Assembly (NCBI GenBank): GCA_903858975.1
Contig: CAIOKW010000179.1
Span: 1-31,402 of the forward strand
Direction: 5' to 3'
Length of the DNA stretch: 31,402 nt
Source: Oligoflexia bacterium
GTDB lineage: Bacteria; Bdellovibrionota; UBA1018; CAIMNF01
Shown here: positions 14,573 through 23,459 of the stretch, piece by piece
Layout of the letters: every line of letters starts with the position of its first letter
How positions within the stretch are numbered: the stretch's first letter is position 1
The notes under the pieces: generated by a model
Database searches by the model: none
Seen by the model: only the letters and a program-made list of their open reading frames with translations
Told to the model about the DNA's origin: nothing
Made by a program: the position numbers and the translations under genes

Positions 14573-17500
14573 ATGACTGAGCAACGACTTAAGAGTGGTC
14601 GCCGGCGTCGCGCGCGAAGGCCCGATCACACCGCTCCATCCCAACCGAATGCTAATGGCGAAGCCAAGGGCGATGTTCCGTCACGTCCTCACCGTCACCC
14701 GAACAAATCGGATGGTCTGGAGCAGCGGTGTATCCGTCAATTTCCGCGTGCCGTTCTCATGCGGGGACGGCAATATTTTCAATCCGACAGTGTTTCTGAT
14801 CCGACACAAATGGGAGAGGCGTTTTCACTGACCGTACTCGGTCAAGGCCAACGCTATTCGGTCTGGATCGATTTCTCTCAAGCGGCAACTTCGAGTTCGA
14901 TCGAAGCGCGTTGTACCTGCCCGTATTACGAAACGGCCGGGCTTTGTAAGCATCTTTGGGCTTCGATCATTAAGCTCGAGCGTTCAGGTCTCTCTGCAAA
15001 AGTACCGGGTACCGGTCCGCTGAGAGTGTTGCGAGAGGGAGGGCGGCCATCCAATCGAGTCGTGATTACTCCGAAGGCGATCTTTGGGCCGGCTGCGGCC
15101 TCTCAATCCCCAGCGGAGGCGACTAATGCTTGGATCGAGAGGCTCGATCAGATTCAAGGCAAAAATGGCAGATCCACCCATGCAGGGAACTCGCTTGCAG
15201 GTAATATGCTCGCCGCATTTGTGATTCATGCGGCAGAAACGGTTTCGACTGGAAAATTGGTTTTGGATTTCTGGTGTCGTCGCCGAGGAAGTGGAAAAGA
15301 CGCAGGTCCTTTACGTCCTGACCGTGCCCCTGACCGAGATCTTCAGTTGCTAGAGAGTCCGCGGGATCAGGAGTTAGTCGCGCTTCTTATGCGTACTTGT
15401 GATCCGAAGGTGGTTTCCACGTTTGGGCGTTCTTGCACTCGTTTTACGGTGGACCCTATCGTCGAAACGCAAATTCTTACCACTTTGACAGGATCCAGTA
15501 ATGCATTCCTTTCGCGTTCACCCAATGGTTCTCCAGACAACGCAGACCGACCACTCCGAATGGATCGCGGGAAGCCTTGGGAAACCGAATTGGTCATTGA
15601 GGATCTTGGAAATCGATATCGTCTCGAAGGGTTACTGAAACGAGATCAAGAAACAAAAGCGGTGAGTGAGCCTATTTGTTTCTTCAGTTCAGGATTGATC
15701 CTTTTTGGCGAGCAGATTGGACGTCTTGCTGAACCTCGCCATGCTCGATGGCTTAAAAATTTACGTGCGGGAGAGTTCTTAGTTCCTCGTGATCAAGTAG
15801 ATGCGTTTGTGAAGCGCATTCTCACTGATGCGAGCGCACCACCGGTCACATGGCCTGAGGGGCTTCAGTGGAAGAAAAGTCTCATTCAGCCCGTGCCTCA
15901 TGGCGTTTTTCTTCCGCTCGGCAATGATCCTTCCACTGGACGAATGACTTTGACGGTGAGCTTTGATTACGCCGGCCAAAAGATTTCTCTCGCAGATCCT
16001 TCTGAGAGTGTGGTGGACGTTGAGAATCGCCAAGTTCATGTTCGAAATCGCGAGTTCGAAGAAGCAACCCTGAATCAAGCGCTTGAAATCTTACGAGACC
16101 CATCGGGGGCGATTCCGATGAATGATTTGCAGAGATCCTCTACGGAGCTCAGTGAAAACGGTTGGATTATTTTTATTGAAAGTCAGCGTGTGATTCTGGC
16201 TGAAGACTTTGCGTTGAATGTCACTTCTTCGACCGACTGGTTTGATGTGAGCCTTGCGGTATCGTTTGGTGGCAATCCCTTACGAAAAGAAGAAATTCTT
16301 GCAGCGCTCGAATCAAAAAGCTCGAGCATTCGACTGAAAGACGGATCCATCGGATTTTTGCCTGAAGAGTGGTTGGCTCGCTATGCAACCCTGCGGGGCT
16401 TGGGCGATGCGAGTGAGCCGGGTTCACTCCGTTTTGAGAAGAGTCAGGGCTTGCTGCTGAATGCGGCACTCGGTGATGATGATGATGTTCACGGAGATAA
16501 GGGATTCGACGCTTTTCGAAAGCGAATCTTGAAGTATGACCTCACCAAAACAGCCAAAGCGCCCACGGGATTTAAGGGAAAGCTTCGAAGTTATCAAAAG
16601 GAAGGGCTCACATGGCTTACTTTCTTAATATACTTTGATTCGGGTGGTGTGCTCGCGGATGACATGGGGCTCGGTAAAACCATCCAAGTGCTTGCATTTT
16701 TGCTATCTCGCAAAAAGGACTCTAAACTTCCAAGCCTTGTTGTGGCTCCTAAAAGTTTGGTATTCAATTGGATCGATGAGGCAAAGAAATTCGCTCCAAC
16801 GCTTAAGGTAGTGCACTACGTAGGTGAGGGGCGCAAAAAGCTTGCTCAGGAAATCGGTGATGCAGATCTCCTCGTCACTACTTATGGTACGCTCCGCTCC
16901 GACATCGAAAAGCTCCGAGAACAAGAATTCGACGTAGCGATCATTGATGAGGCCCAGTTTATAAAGAATCCTAAGTCCCAGGCGGCGATTGCGTGTAAGC
17001 GCTTGCGAGCAAAGCATCGCATCGCTCTAACCGGGACACCGATTGAAAACTCAATTCAAGATCTGCTTTCGATTCTCGAATTTACGAATCCGGGACTCTT
17101 GCGCTTCTCGGCTGGCGAAAATGCACCGAAGGACGTGGAGGGTGCCCTTGCGCGACTTCTTCGACCTTTCATGCTTCGACGTACAAAAGAAGCGGTGCTC
17201 ACGGAACTTCCTTCGAAGTCAGAGCAGGTTCTTTTCTGTGAAATGAGCACCGAAGAGGCGGAATATTACTCAGTGATTCGAGAAAAGTATCGCGAGTCGA
17301 TTGAGCAGTCGGTCGCTAAAAATGGCTTAGCAAAATCAAAATTGCATGTGCTTGAGGCATTGCTGCGATTGCGCCAAGCGGCCTGCCACGCAGGGCTCAT
17401 TGACGAAACCAAGCGCGCCGAACCGAGTGCGAAGCTTGAATTGCTCCTTTCTCAAATTAAAGAAGTGATTGCCGAGGGGCATAAGGCACTCGTGTTTTCA

Positions 17501-17935
17501 CAATTCACGAGTTTACTCTCCATCGTTAAAACTGCACTTGAGGCTGATGGCATTTCTTATGAGTATTTAGATGGGCAGACGGTAGACCGAAAATCACCTG
17601 TAGATCGCTTTCAAAACGAAAAAGGGTGCCCTGTTTTCTTGGTGAGTCTAAAGGCCGGTGGAACGGGTCTTAATCTGACCGCCGCTGATTATGTTTTTAT
17701 CCTCGATCCGTGGTGGAACCCTGCCGTGGAAGCGCAAGCCATTGGTCGCGCGCATCGTATGGGTCAAACACAAAAAGTTTTCGCCTACCGATTGGTTGCG
17801 CGCGGAACGGTTGAAGAGAAGATTCTCGAGCTCCAAAAGAAGAAGAAAGACCTGGCTGAATCCATCATCTCTGAGGACAAAGACTTTATGAAAAAGCTGT
17901 CTAAAGAAGATTTAGCGAAGCTCCTAGCCCCTTAA
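14573..17935 (+). CDS. SWIM-domain SNF2-family helicase
   Basis: 1120 residues. The N-terminus is Arg-rich (GRRRRARRPD). A SWIM zinc finger with C114, C116, C125 and H127 (ARCTCPYYE then LCKH) follows. The SNF2 ATPase starts near LRSYQKEGLTWLTFLIYF. Walker A is GLGKT at 699-703, the DEAQ box is at 792-795, and ALTGTPIENSIQDLLSILEF is motif III. The second RecA lobe includes ALVFSQFTS, SLKAGGTGLNLTAADYVFIL and QAIGRAHRMGQTQKVFAYRL. This is the architecture of bacterial SNF2 translocases near RapA, thought to act on RNA polymerase or DNA-protein complexes; no partner gene is beside it. ATG 14573 has a TAAGGA about 12 nt upstream, a loose fit. The nearest restriction or toxin genes are absent, so a defence role is not supported. 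Confidence 0.93.
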   Translation: MTEQRLKSGRRRRARRPDHTAPSQPNANGEAKGDVPSRPHRHPNKSDGLEQRCIRQFPRAVLMRGRQYFQSDSVSDPTQMGEAFSLTVLGQGQRYSVWIDFSQAATSSSIEARCTCPYYETAGLCKHLWASIIKLERSGLSAKVPGTGPLRVLREGGRPSNRVVITPKAIFGPAAASQSPAEATNAWIERLDQIQGKNGRSTHAGNSLAGNMLAAFVIHAAETVSTGKLVLDFWCRRRGSGKDAGPLRPDRAPDRDLQLLESPRDQELVALLMRTCDPKVVSTFGRSCTRFTVDPIVETQILTTLTGSSNAFLSRSPNGSPDNADRPLRMDRGKPWETELVIEDLGNRYRLEGLLKRDQETKAVSEPICFFSSGLILFGEQIGRLAEPRHARWLKNLRAGEFLVPRDQVDAFVKRILTDASAPPVTWPEGLQWKKSLIQPVPHGVFLPLGNDPSTGRMTLTVSFDYAGQKISLADPSESVVDVENRQVHVRNREFEEATLNQALEILRDPSGAIPMNDLQRSSTELSENGWIIFIESQRVILAEDFALNVTSSTDWFDVSLAVSFGGNPLRKEEILAALESKSSSIRLKDGSIGFLPEEWLARYATLRGLGDASEPGSLRFEKSQGLLLNAALGDDDDVHGDKGFDAFRKRILKYDLTKTAKAPTGFKGKLRSYQKEGLTWLTFLIYFDSGGVLADDMGLGKTIQVLAFLLSRKKDSKLPSLVVAPKSLVFNWIDEAKKFAPTLKVVHYVGEGRKKLAQEIGDADLLVTTYGTLRSDIEKLREQEFDVAIIDEAQFIKNPKSQAAIACKRLRAKHRIALTGTPIENSIQDLLSILEFTNPGLLRFSAGENAPKDVEGALARLLRPFMLRRTKEAVLTELPSKSEQVLFCEMSTEEAEYYSVIREKYRESIEQSVAKNGLAKSKLHVLEALLRLRQAACHAGLIDETKRAEPSAKLELLLSQIKEVIAEGHKALVFSQFTSLLSIVKTALEADGISYEYLDGQTVDRKSPVDRFQNEKGCPVFLVSLKAGGTGLNLTAADYVFILDPWWNPAVEAQAIGRAHRMGQTQKVFAYRLVARGTVEEKILELQKKKKDLAESIISEDKDFMKKLSKEDLAKLLAP

Positions 17936-18036
17936 GATGATTTAAAGCATCAATGTTTGAGTTAAGGATGCCTTAGTCGAGAGAGAGGCTTGTCTTGTAT
18001 TGGAAATATTAAAAAATGGAGTGTTAAATAAAAAAA

Positions 18037-18112
18037 TGGCGTCCCCACGGGGAGTCGAACCCCGGTCGCCGCCGTGAAAAGGCAGTGTCCTAGGCCTCTA
18101 GACGATAGGGAC
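18037..18112 (-). tRNA. tRNA-Glu (anticodon TTC)
   Basis: On the minus strand GTCCCTA pairs with TGGGGAC. The D arm TCGTCTAGAGGCCTAGGACA is typical of tRNA-Glu. The anticodon stem CTGCC/GGCGG with loop TTTTCAC gives anticodon TTC (18078-18076), and the T arm is CGGGG/CCCCG. Discriminator G and CCA are encoded (18039-18037), and a run of seven T follows directly. The 101 bp between this and the SNF2 stop contain nothing else that I recognise. Confidence 0.97.
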
Positions 18113-18137
18113 GCATAGAAAATATAGAGGAGCTATT

Positions 18138-18166
18138 TTTCTAGCCGAGAATCTGGGTTTAATCAA
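18138..18166 (-). promoter_or_regulatory. Candidate promoter of tRNA-Glu
   Basis: On the minus strand TTGATT and TAGAAA are separated by 17 bp and lie about 25 bp upstream of the mature tRNA. TATATT nearer the tRNA is an alternative -10. Confidence 0.4.
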
Positions 18167-18207
18167 GAGGAATTTGTGGGAATTGAGTTTTTCTTCCGGG
18201 CGACGAA

Positions 18208-18245
18208 ATTGTCCAGTATTGTCATAGATTTGTCAGTGTATTGTT
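18208..18245 (+). repeat. Helically phased ATTGTC-like repeats upstream of sppA
   Basis: ATTGTC at 18208, ATTGTC at 18218, TTTGTC at 18229 and ATTGTT at 18240 recur every 10-11 bp, so all lie on one face of the helix. They end 13 bp before the TAGAAT box of sppA, where an activator would sit. AT-rich promoter DNA can give such repeats by chance. Confidence 0.4.
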
Positions 18246-18257
18246 AAATAAAACGAG

Positions 18258-18263
18258 TAGAAT
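18258..18263 (+). promoter_or_regulatory. Candidate -10 box of sppA
   Basis: TAGAAT ends 7 nt before ATG 18271. No good -35 lies at 16-18 bp, which would fit an activator-dependent promoter with the phased repeats just upstream. Confidence 0.4.
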
Positions 18264-18270
18264 GTTCACT

Positions 18271-19272
18271 ATGAGCGAAATTAAAAAAAGAAGCATCAAT
18301 CCCCTGGCCTTAGTACTGGGACTTTCGGCGGTACTGTTTGGTTTTTTTCTCATCTTCTCCTTTGTCTATTTTTTCGTAAAAGGCGGAGACAATTGGAAAG
18401 AGGGTGATAAGCAAAAGATGTTCTCTGACAAAGGCGAATATGTGGCTGTGATTGAGCTGAAGGGCGTCATCATGGACTCTAAGAAGATCCTTAGAAACTT
18501 GAAGGATGCGGATGAGGACAAAGAGATTAAAGCAGTCGTGCTTCGAATGAACTCACCTGGAGGAGCGGTCGCTCCTTCCCAAGAAATTTATGAAGCCGTG
18601 AAGAAGTATAAAAAACCACTCGTGGTTTCAATGGACAGTGTCGCGGCATCGGGCGCATTTTACGTTGCATCGGGTGCTAAGAAAGTTTTTGCAAACGCGG
18701 GAACACTCACGGGCTCTATTGGTGTGATCATGGAGTTTATGAATTTGAAGAAACTCTATGATTGGGCAAAGGTTGAGCGTTTCTCGGTAAAGACCGGAAA
18801 GTTCAAAGACAGTGGCGCGGATTATCGTGAGTTACTCCCGGAAGAAAAAGAGTATTTTCAAGGACTCGTCATGGATACCTTAATGCAGTTTAAGGCTGCG
18901 GTCGGTGAGGGACGTAAGATGACACCAGACGAGGTCACTGCGGTTGCAGATGGACGCGTGTTTACCGGAGTTCAAGCGAAGAAATTAAAGTTAGTCGATG
19001 AAATTGGAACCCTCGATGATGCCGTAGATTACATCGCAAAAGAAGCAAAGCTGAAAGGGAAGCCAAAACTGGTTTATCCCGCGAAGAAATCCAGAGGACT
19101 TCAAGACCTGATCTTAGGCGCGAAGGATGATGAGGGTGGATTTGAAGAAGAAGAAAAATCATTGATTGATCAAGTGGTCACGAAGCTTGCCGATCGCATC
19201 ACAGGAGTAAAGGCATCTGGGGTAGAAGTATTACCTGCAGGCATTTATGTAATTTGGAATGGCTATCGTTAA
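18271..19272 (+). CDS. sppA: Signal peptide peptidase SppA, short form
   Basis: An inner-membrane serine protease that degrades cleaved signal peptides, here about 333 residues. One membrane segment (about residues 12-37) is followed by the periplasmic ClpP-fold domain. Ser127 (AASGAFYVAS) and Lys179 (KTGKFKDSG) are 52 residues apart, the same spacing as the Ser-Lys dyad of Bacillus subtilis SppA. LRMNSPGGAV and LTGSIGVIM are also diagnostic. ATG 18271 and ATG 18262 are both possible; an in-frame TTG at 18241 is not. Neither ATG has a proper ribosome binding site. It overlaps rsmB by 14 bp and probably shares its transcript. Confidence 0.93.
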   Translation: MSEIKKRSINPLALVLGLSAVLFGFFLIFSFVYFFVKGGDNWKEGDKQKMFSDKGEYVAVIELKGVIMDSKKILRNLKDADEDKEIKAVVLRMNSPGGAVAPSQEIYEAVKKYKKPLVVSMDSVAASGAFYVASGAKKVFANAGTLTGSIGVIMEFMNLKKLYDWAKVERFSVKTGKFKDSGADYRELLPEEKEYFQGLVMDTLMQFKAAVGEGRKMTPDEVTAVADGRVFTGVQAKKLKLVDEIGTLDDAVDYIAKEAKLKGKPKLVYPAKKSRGLQDLILGAKDDEGGFEEEEKSLIDQVVTKLADRITGVKASGVEVLPAGIYVIWNGYR

Positions 19273-20491
19273 TTCAGGACAACAGGCAGCGCAGTCGTTA
19301 ATTCGTTTAAGAGAACTTGCAGTTCAAGTTCTTGCACAAGTCTATAATACCAAAGACACACTCGATGAGGCGATGGGCCAGGTGCTTTCTCAGGCGAGTG
19401 CGAAGACTTTCCTTGATTTTGATCGTGCGTGGATTTTTGAGATCTGTTCAGGGGTACTTCGATACCGGGGTCGGATTGATTACATTATCGATACCTATTC
19501 ATTAAAAAAGAAACCTACCGGTGAAATTCGCCGTTTTCTTCAAACAGGGGTTTTTCAACTCCTGGCTCAAGATGTTGCTTCAGCTCTCGCAGTTTCTGAA
19601 ACGGTTCAGGCCATTCGGAAATGTGATGGGGAAGCGCCATCTAAGTTTGCGAATGCCGTTCTTCGAAAAGTAGCCGATTCCAGAGAAAACTGGAGAAATT
19701 GGAAAGTCACGGAGCAGTCTTCATTTGATGAGCAACTGGCTTGGAGTAGCCTCCCGGAATGGTTATTTAAGAAGCTCCGGAAAGAGCGCGGTTCGAGCTG
19801 GGTCTATGCGTTTTCAGAAGCAGTACTTACGCGTCCTCAGGTTTGGTATCGAACCGGTGATGAGCCGATGTTATTGGCTGACGGTTACCGTGGGAATGAG
19901 CCTCTTGGATATGTTCAGGATATCTCCAATCAACTTTTAGTAGAAGATGTAAAGAAATTCATGAAGGAGCATTTCAAAGGGGTTCCGAAGATTCTGGACC
20001 TTTGCTCTGCACCCGGTGGTAAGGCGCTGGGGCTTGCGGGCTCCGGTTATTCTGTGATTGCTACCGACCTTGATGAGGATCGTTTAGGACGCGTGCGTGA
20101 GAACAGCGCACGCTTAAAGCTGCAGGATAAGATTTCGATTCTCCCTCATGCTGAAGTTTGGGATTCGGATGAGAAGTATGACCTCATTTGGGTCGATGCT
20201 CCTTGTTCAAGTACGGGTATTATTCGTCGTCACCCTGAAATAAAATGGAACCGCACCTACAGTGACGTGGAAAAGCTGGTTCTAAAGCAAGAAGAGCTGA
20301 TGGTGTGGGCTGGAAAGCACCTCACGGATCAGGGAGTGCTCATTTATTCTACCTGTTCACTGCTTCAAGTGGAGAATGCCGTCCCTGCAGATTTTTGGGG
20401 AAAGGTATTAGAGCGAAAGGAATGGGTACCTCAAAGTGAACCCAAGGGCGATGGAATTCAATCTGTTTTCATCGTAAAATCAGGCATTTAG
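19259..20491 (+). CDS. rsmB: 16S rRNA (cytosine-967-C5) methyltransferase RsmB-like
   Basis: 410 residues with the RsmB two-part architecture. The N-terminal NusB-like RNA-binding domain (LRELAVQVLAQVYNTKDTLD to about 150) precedes a SAM methyltransferase. SAM binding is DLCSAPGGKALGL. The two catalytic cysteines are Cys316 in DAPCSSTGIIRRHPEIKW and Cys366 in YSTCSLLQVEN, 50 apart as in Escherichia coli RsmB. The product methylates C967 of 16S rRNA. The start ATG 19259 lies inside the end of sppA, with a weak GGA upstream, so translation is probably coupled. The neighbour on the same strand, at 20558, has its own poorly visible start signals. Confidence 0.92.
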   Translation: MAIVNSGQQAAQSLIRLRELAVQVLAQVYNTKDTLDEAMGQVLSQASAKTFLDFDRAWIFEICSGVLRYRGRIDYIIDTYSLKKKPTGEIRRFLQTGVFQLLAQDVASALAVSETVQAIRKCDGEAPSKFANAVLRKVADSRENWRNWKVTEQSSFDEQLAWSSLPEWLFKKLRKERGSSWVYAFSEAVLTRPQVWYRTGDEPMLLADGYRGNEPLGYVQDISNQLLVEDVKKFMKEHFKGVPKILDLCSAPGGKALGLAGSGYSVIATDLDEDRLGRVRENSARLKLQDKISILPHAEVWDSDEKYDLIWVDAPCSSTGIIRRHPEIKWNRTYSDVEKLVLKQEELMVWAGKHLTDQGVLIYSTCSLLQVENAVPADFWGKVLERKEWVPQSEPKGDGIQSVFIVKSGI

Positions 20492-20557
20492 CGCGCCCTC
20501 GATGATTACACTTAATTTGTTGAATATCGGGGTTCCTTTTGATAGCTTCCGCGCACT

Positions 20558-22105
20558 ATGCGCACGCAAAACGGTATTCAGGTTAGTTTCATTTCGATCC
20601 TGTTAGGGATGCTCAGTTTGCATTCTAGCTCTCGAGCCGACACGTGGATTCCGGGAGGCGCTGAAGACCCGAAAGCGTTCAATGCTTCTTGGCACCCCAC
20701 TCAATACCTTCATCGTTTTGATCAACTTCCACTCCAAGGATCAGTTGAAAATGAGCACATCCCTTGGGCTGATAGTTACTGGCCCATCCAGTTAGGGGGA
20801 ATGGGGTATCGTTGGATGGATCATCATGATTCGAATGTTCAGATTCCTCAGACGTCAGAAGAACGGAAACGAGTTTTTTTCGAAATCCATCGTTATACCA
20901 AAGAAGAGCTCCTTGCCTTGTCCCCAGAGGCCCGTAGAAAGATCATCACGAATCTATCGCCACTCGAAAAATTTTCAATCTTCAAGGGAGACTACAATTA
21001 CTCCCTGGTAGATCACTTTCAAAAGGACTCGGATCCATCGATTAGTTATTGGCAGGGTTACTGCCATGCTTGGGCGCCCGTTTCACTTCACTACCCTGAA
21101 CCCGCTCCCGTCGTCAGAACCAATCCAGATGGAATTGAAATCCCCTTTGGTTCAGCCGATGTAAAAGCAGTGATGATTGCGAGTTATGCTGATCGCGTGA
21201 AGGTTTCATTGAATAACTTCTTAGACGGTTTTGGCCGAAGAGTCGGAAATATTCTGAAGAAGATAGCAGGAGCTCCCAGCCAAGATAAAGATGCGGTTTA
21301 CGTCGGGAAGCGCTGTGGAAAACGGTTCATGTATCCGACAACGAAGATCGTCAATGGACAGGAACAGTTTACTGACTATAGCGACACCAACGGCATGACG
21401 AATGATGATTATATCAAGAGTCTCGGTTGGTTTCAGGAGAAAGCGATTGCCTTAAATTATCATCCCGATGGGGGACCGGATCCGAGGAATCCTGATTTTA
21501 TCAATCAAGTGATTCAAAACATGAATGATCCTTCGTGCAGTGATGTAAACGCAGGAGCATTCCATATCATTATCGCAAATCAACTCGGAATCATGAAAGA
21601 GGGGTTTCAGTTTGATAAAACCCGGGATGTTGAGGTTTGGAATCAACCAGCATTTCGCTTTGATTCATCAATTGTGAAATGGCTTAATCCTGATCAGAGC
21701 TCGACACCAGGGACTGAACAGGTGGTTCAGATTAAAACGCGGATTTATTATGCCGATGATACCGATTACGGTTGGGCATTCTGGTTTCCTACACTTCCGA
21801 GTCTTTTTAGCCCGGACTCTAATCTCATGTCTGAATATGACAAATATCAAAAGCTACTAGTGAATCAGGGAGATATCGAGAAGCCAGGTCAGTACCCAGA
21901 GGGCATTATCGACTCCTCAGATTATGAGTACACCCTGGATCTGGATTCGAAAAAACAGATCATTGGTGGAAGTTGGATCAGCTTTGATCGGCCAGACTTT
22001 TTGTGGCTCTTCAAAAAAACTCAATTTACCGGCGAATACAAAGAATTAAATCAAGTTTACGAGCCCATACAATTACCGGACAACCAGCAGCAGCCTAGGC
22101 TCTAA
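20558..22105 (+). CDS. Secreted transglutaminase-elicitor-like protein (PF16683-type)
   Basis: 515 residues with a Sec signal peptide (cleavage near SRA-DTW). The conserved core has YWQGYCHAWAPVSLHYPEP with candidate nucleophile Cys169. It is followed by IEIPFGSADVKAVMIASYAD, then GAFHIIIANQLGI with His336 and DVEVWNQPAFRFD. This Cys-His order and the CHxWAP and EVWNQP blocks match the transglutaminase elicitor family first known from Phytophthora and also present in predatory and other bacteria. A protein-crosslinking or papain-like hydrolytic activity is likely, acting outside the cytoplasm. No ribosome binding site is clear at ATG 20558. It overlaps the convergent aldehyde dehydrogenase gene by 11 bp. 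Confidence 0.72.
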   Translation: MRTQNGIQVSFISILLGMLSLHSSSRADTWIPGGAEDPKAFNASWHPTQYLHRFDQLPLQGSVENEHIPWADSYWPIQLGGMGYRWMDHHDSNVQIPQTSEERKRVFFEIHRYTKEELLALSPEARRKIITNLSPLEKFSIFKGDYNYSLVDHFQKDSDPSISYWQGYCHAWAPVSLHYPEPAPVVRTNPDGIEIPFGSADVKAVMIASYADRVKVSLNNFLDGFGRRVGNILKKIAGAPSQDKDAVYVGKRCGKRFMYPTTKIVNGQEQFTDYSDTNGMTNDDYIKSLGWFQEKAIALNYHPDGGPDPRNPDFINQVIQNMNDPSCSDVNAGAFHIIIANQLGIMKEGFQFDKTRDVEVWNQPAFRFDSSIVKWLNPDQSSTPGTEQVVQIKTRIYYADDTDYGWAFWFPTLPSLFSPDSNLMSEYDKYQKLLVNQGDIEKPGQYPEGIIDSSDYEYTLDLDSKKQIIGGSWISFDRPDFLWLFKKTQFTGEYKELNQVYEPIQLPDNQQQPRL

Positions 22106-23459
22106 GGTGCCAGCCTCGAGGTTTCGTAAACGCTAGAATTCCGAGGAACGATAAGGTTGCGCCGAGTCCTGAATGCTTTCTTCCAGCCCAAGGGAGGTAG
22201 GGGCTCACACGATCACAGCAATTGATGTAGGCCGTTCCTGAATTGACCTTGGAAAGTAGGTCTTGGGCGCGCTCTCGGTTTTTTGAGTAGACTGCAGCCG
22301 TGAGGCCATACTCAGAATCATTCATCAATTGGATCGCTTCTTCATCTGACTTCACTTTCATGACGCCAATGATAGGGCCGAAACTTTCATCTTTCATGAC
22401 TTTCATTTGATGGCTTACATTGAGGAGCACGGTCGGTTCGAAGAATGCGCCCTTGCCTGGAATGCGTTTTCCCCCGCAGAGGAGCTTTGCACCATTTGAA
22501 AGTGCATCCGAAATTTGTGATTCCAAGAAGGCTGCCTGAGCGGGACGAGTGAGCGAGCCCTGTTGATGATTGCGGTCCATCGGGTCGCCCACCTTCAGTG
22601 ACTTCACTTCCTGCTCAAATAGAGGAATGAAGGCATCGTAGACCTTCTCATGCACATATACGCGCTCAACTGCACAGCAGCTCTGTCCGTTATTGTAAAA
22701 GCAACCCTCTGCAACGGCATTGGCGACCTGCTTGAGATCTGCCACTTCATCCGTCACATAGAGCGGATCTTTTCCACCCAGTTCAAGGCCTACGGGGACG
22801 AGTTTAGAAGCCACTCGTTCAGCAATATGCTTACCGGTCTTGTAACTTCCGGTAAAGAAATAGCCGTCTAAAGGTAAATCAAGGAGGCATTCACCCACCT
22901 GGTAATCACCCAAGACTGCCGTGAATACTTCACGTGGCACTCCCGCTTCCTGTAGGAGGCGTTCAATATTTAATCCAGTGATCGTTGAAAATTCGGAGGG
23001 TTTATAAAGAACCGCATTTCCAGAGATGAGTGCGGGGATAAACACGTTGACACCCACTAAATAGGGGTAGTTCCAGGCAGAAATATTGGCAATGACGCCG
23101 AGTGGGTCAAAACTGAGAACTTCTTCGGTCGTGCCATCGATTCTCACTGGGTTTGGAGAAAGCCATTTCTCGGCATTTTCCAAAAAATAGCGAATACGGG
23201 TTCTAGCGCCATTCAATTCGTTCAGCGCTTCTTGGATGGGTTTACCCACTTCACGGGTGAGATCATGGGCTAGAGATTCTTGGTTTTTTTCGATCAAGTC
23301 ATGAAAGCGCTTGATGCACTCGATGCGCTCGCGGATCGGGCGTTGTGCCCAGGCCCCTTGAGCGCGTTTCGCGCTCTCGTATTTATTTAAAACTGATTCT
23401 ATTGTGTCCGCATTGATTTCTTGGATGAGTTCTTCAGTTGCTGGATTGATGAGTTTCAT
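22095..23459 (-). CDS. Aldehyde dehydrogenase of the ethanolamine/gamma-glutamyl operon
   Basis: A 454-residue NAD(P)-dependent aldehyde dehydrogenase. Asn130 in ISAWNYPYLVGVN stabilises the oxyanion, Glu226 in VGLELGGKDPLYV is the general base, and Cys261 in NGQSCCAVERVYV is the nucleophile. The order and spacing are those of the superfamily. In this operon the expected reaction is oxidation of gamma-glutamyl-aminoacetaldehyde to gamma-glutamylglycine, the last oxidation before hydrolysis. It is the last gene and overlaps the amidohydrolase gene by 4 bp (ATGA). As an alternative, the family includes succinate-semialdehyde and aminobutyraldehyde dehydrogenases, so the assignment depends on the operon. 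Confidence 0.88.
   Translation of the reverse strand: MKLINPATEELIQEINADTIESVLNKYESAKRAQGAWAQRPIRERIECIKRFHDLIEKNQESLAHDLTREVGKPIQEALNELNGARTRIRYFLENAEKWLSPNPVRIDGTTEEVLSFDPLGVIANISAWNYPYLVGVNVFIPALISGNAVLYKPSEFSTITGLNIERLLQEAGVPREVFTAVLGDYQVGECLLDLPLDGYFFTGSYKTGKHIAERVASKLVPVGLELGGKDPLYVTDEVADLKQVANAVAEGCFYNNGQSCCAVERVYVHEKVYDAFIPLFEQEVKSLKVGDPMDRNHQQGSLTRPAQAAFLESQISDALSNGAKLLCGGKRIPGKGAFFEPTVLLNVSHQMKVMKDESFGPIIGVMKVKSDEEAIQLMNDSEYGLTAAVYSKNRERAQDLLSKVNSGTAYINCCDRVSPYLPWAGRKHSGLGATLSFLGILAFTKPRGWHLRA

Noticed and set aside
14573..17935. SNF2 helicase as part of an antiviral system
   Set aside because: No nuclease, methyltransferase, toxin or other defence gene is adjacent; SWIM-SNF2 proteins are common as single chromosomal genes.
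14363..18112. The two tRNA genes as integration sites of a mobile element
   Set aside because: No integrase, no direct repeat of a tRNA end in the window, and the DNA between them is a single helicase gene of ordinary composition.
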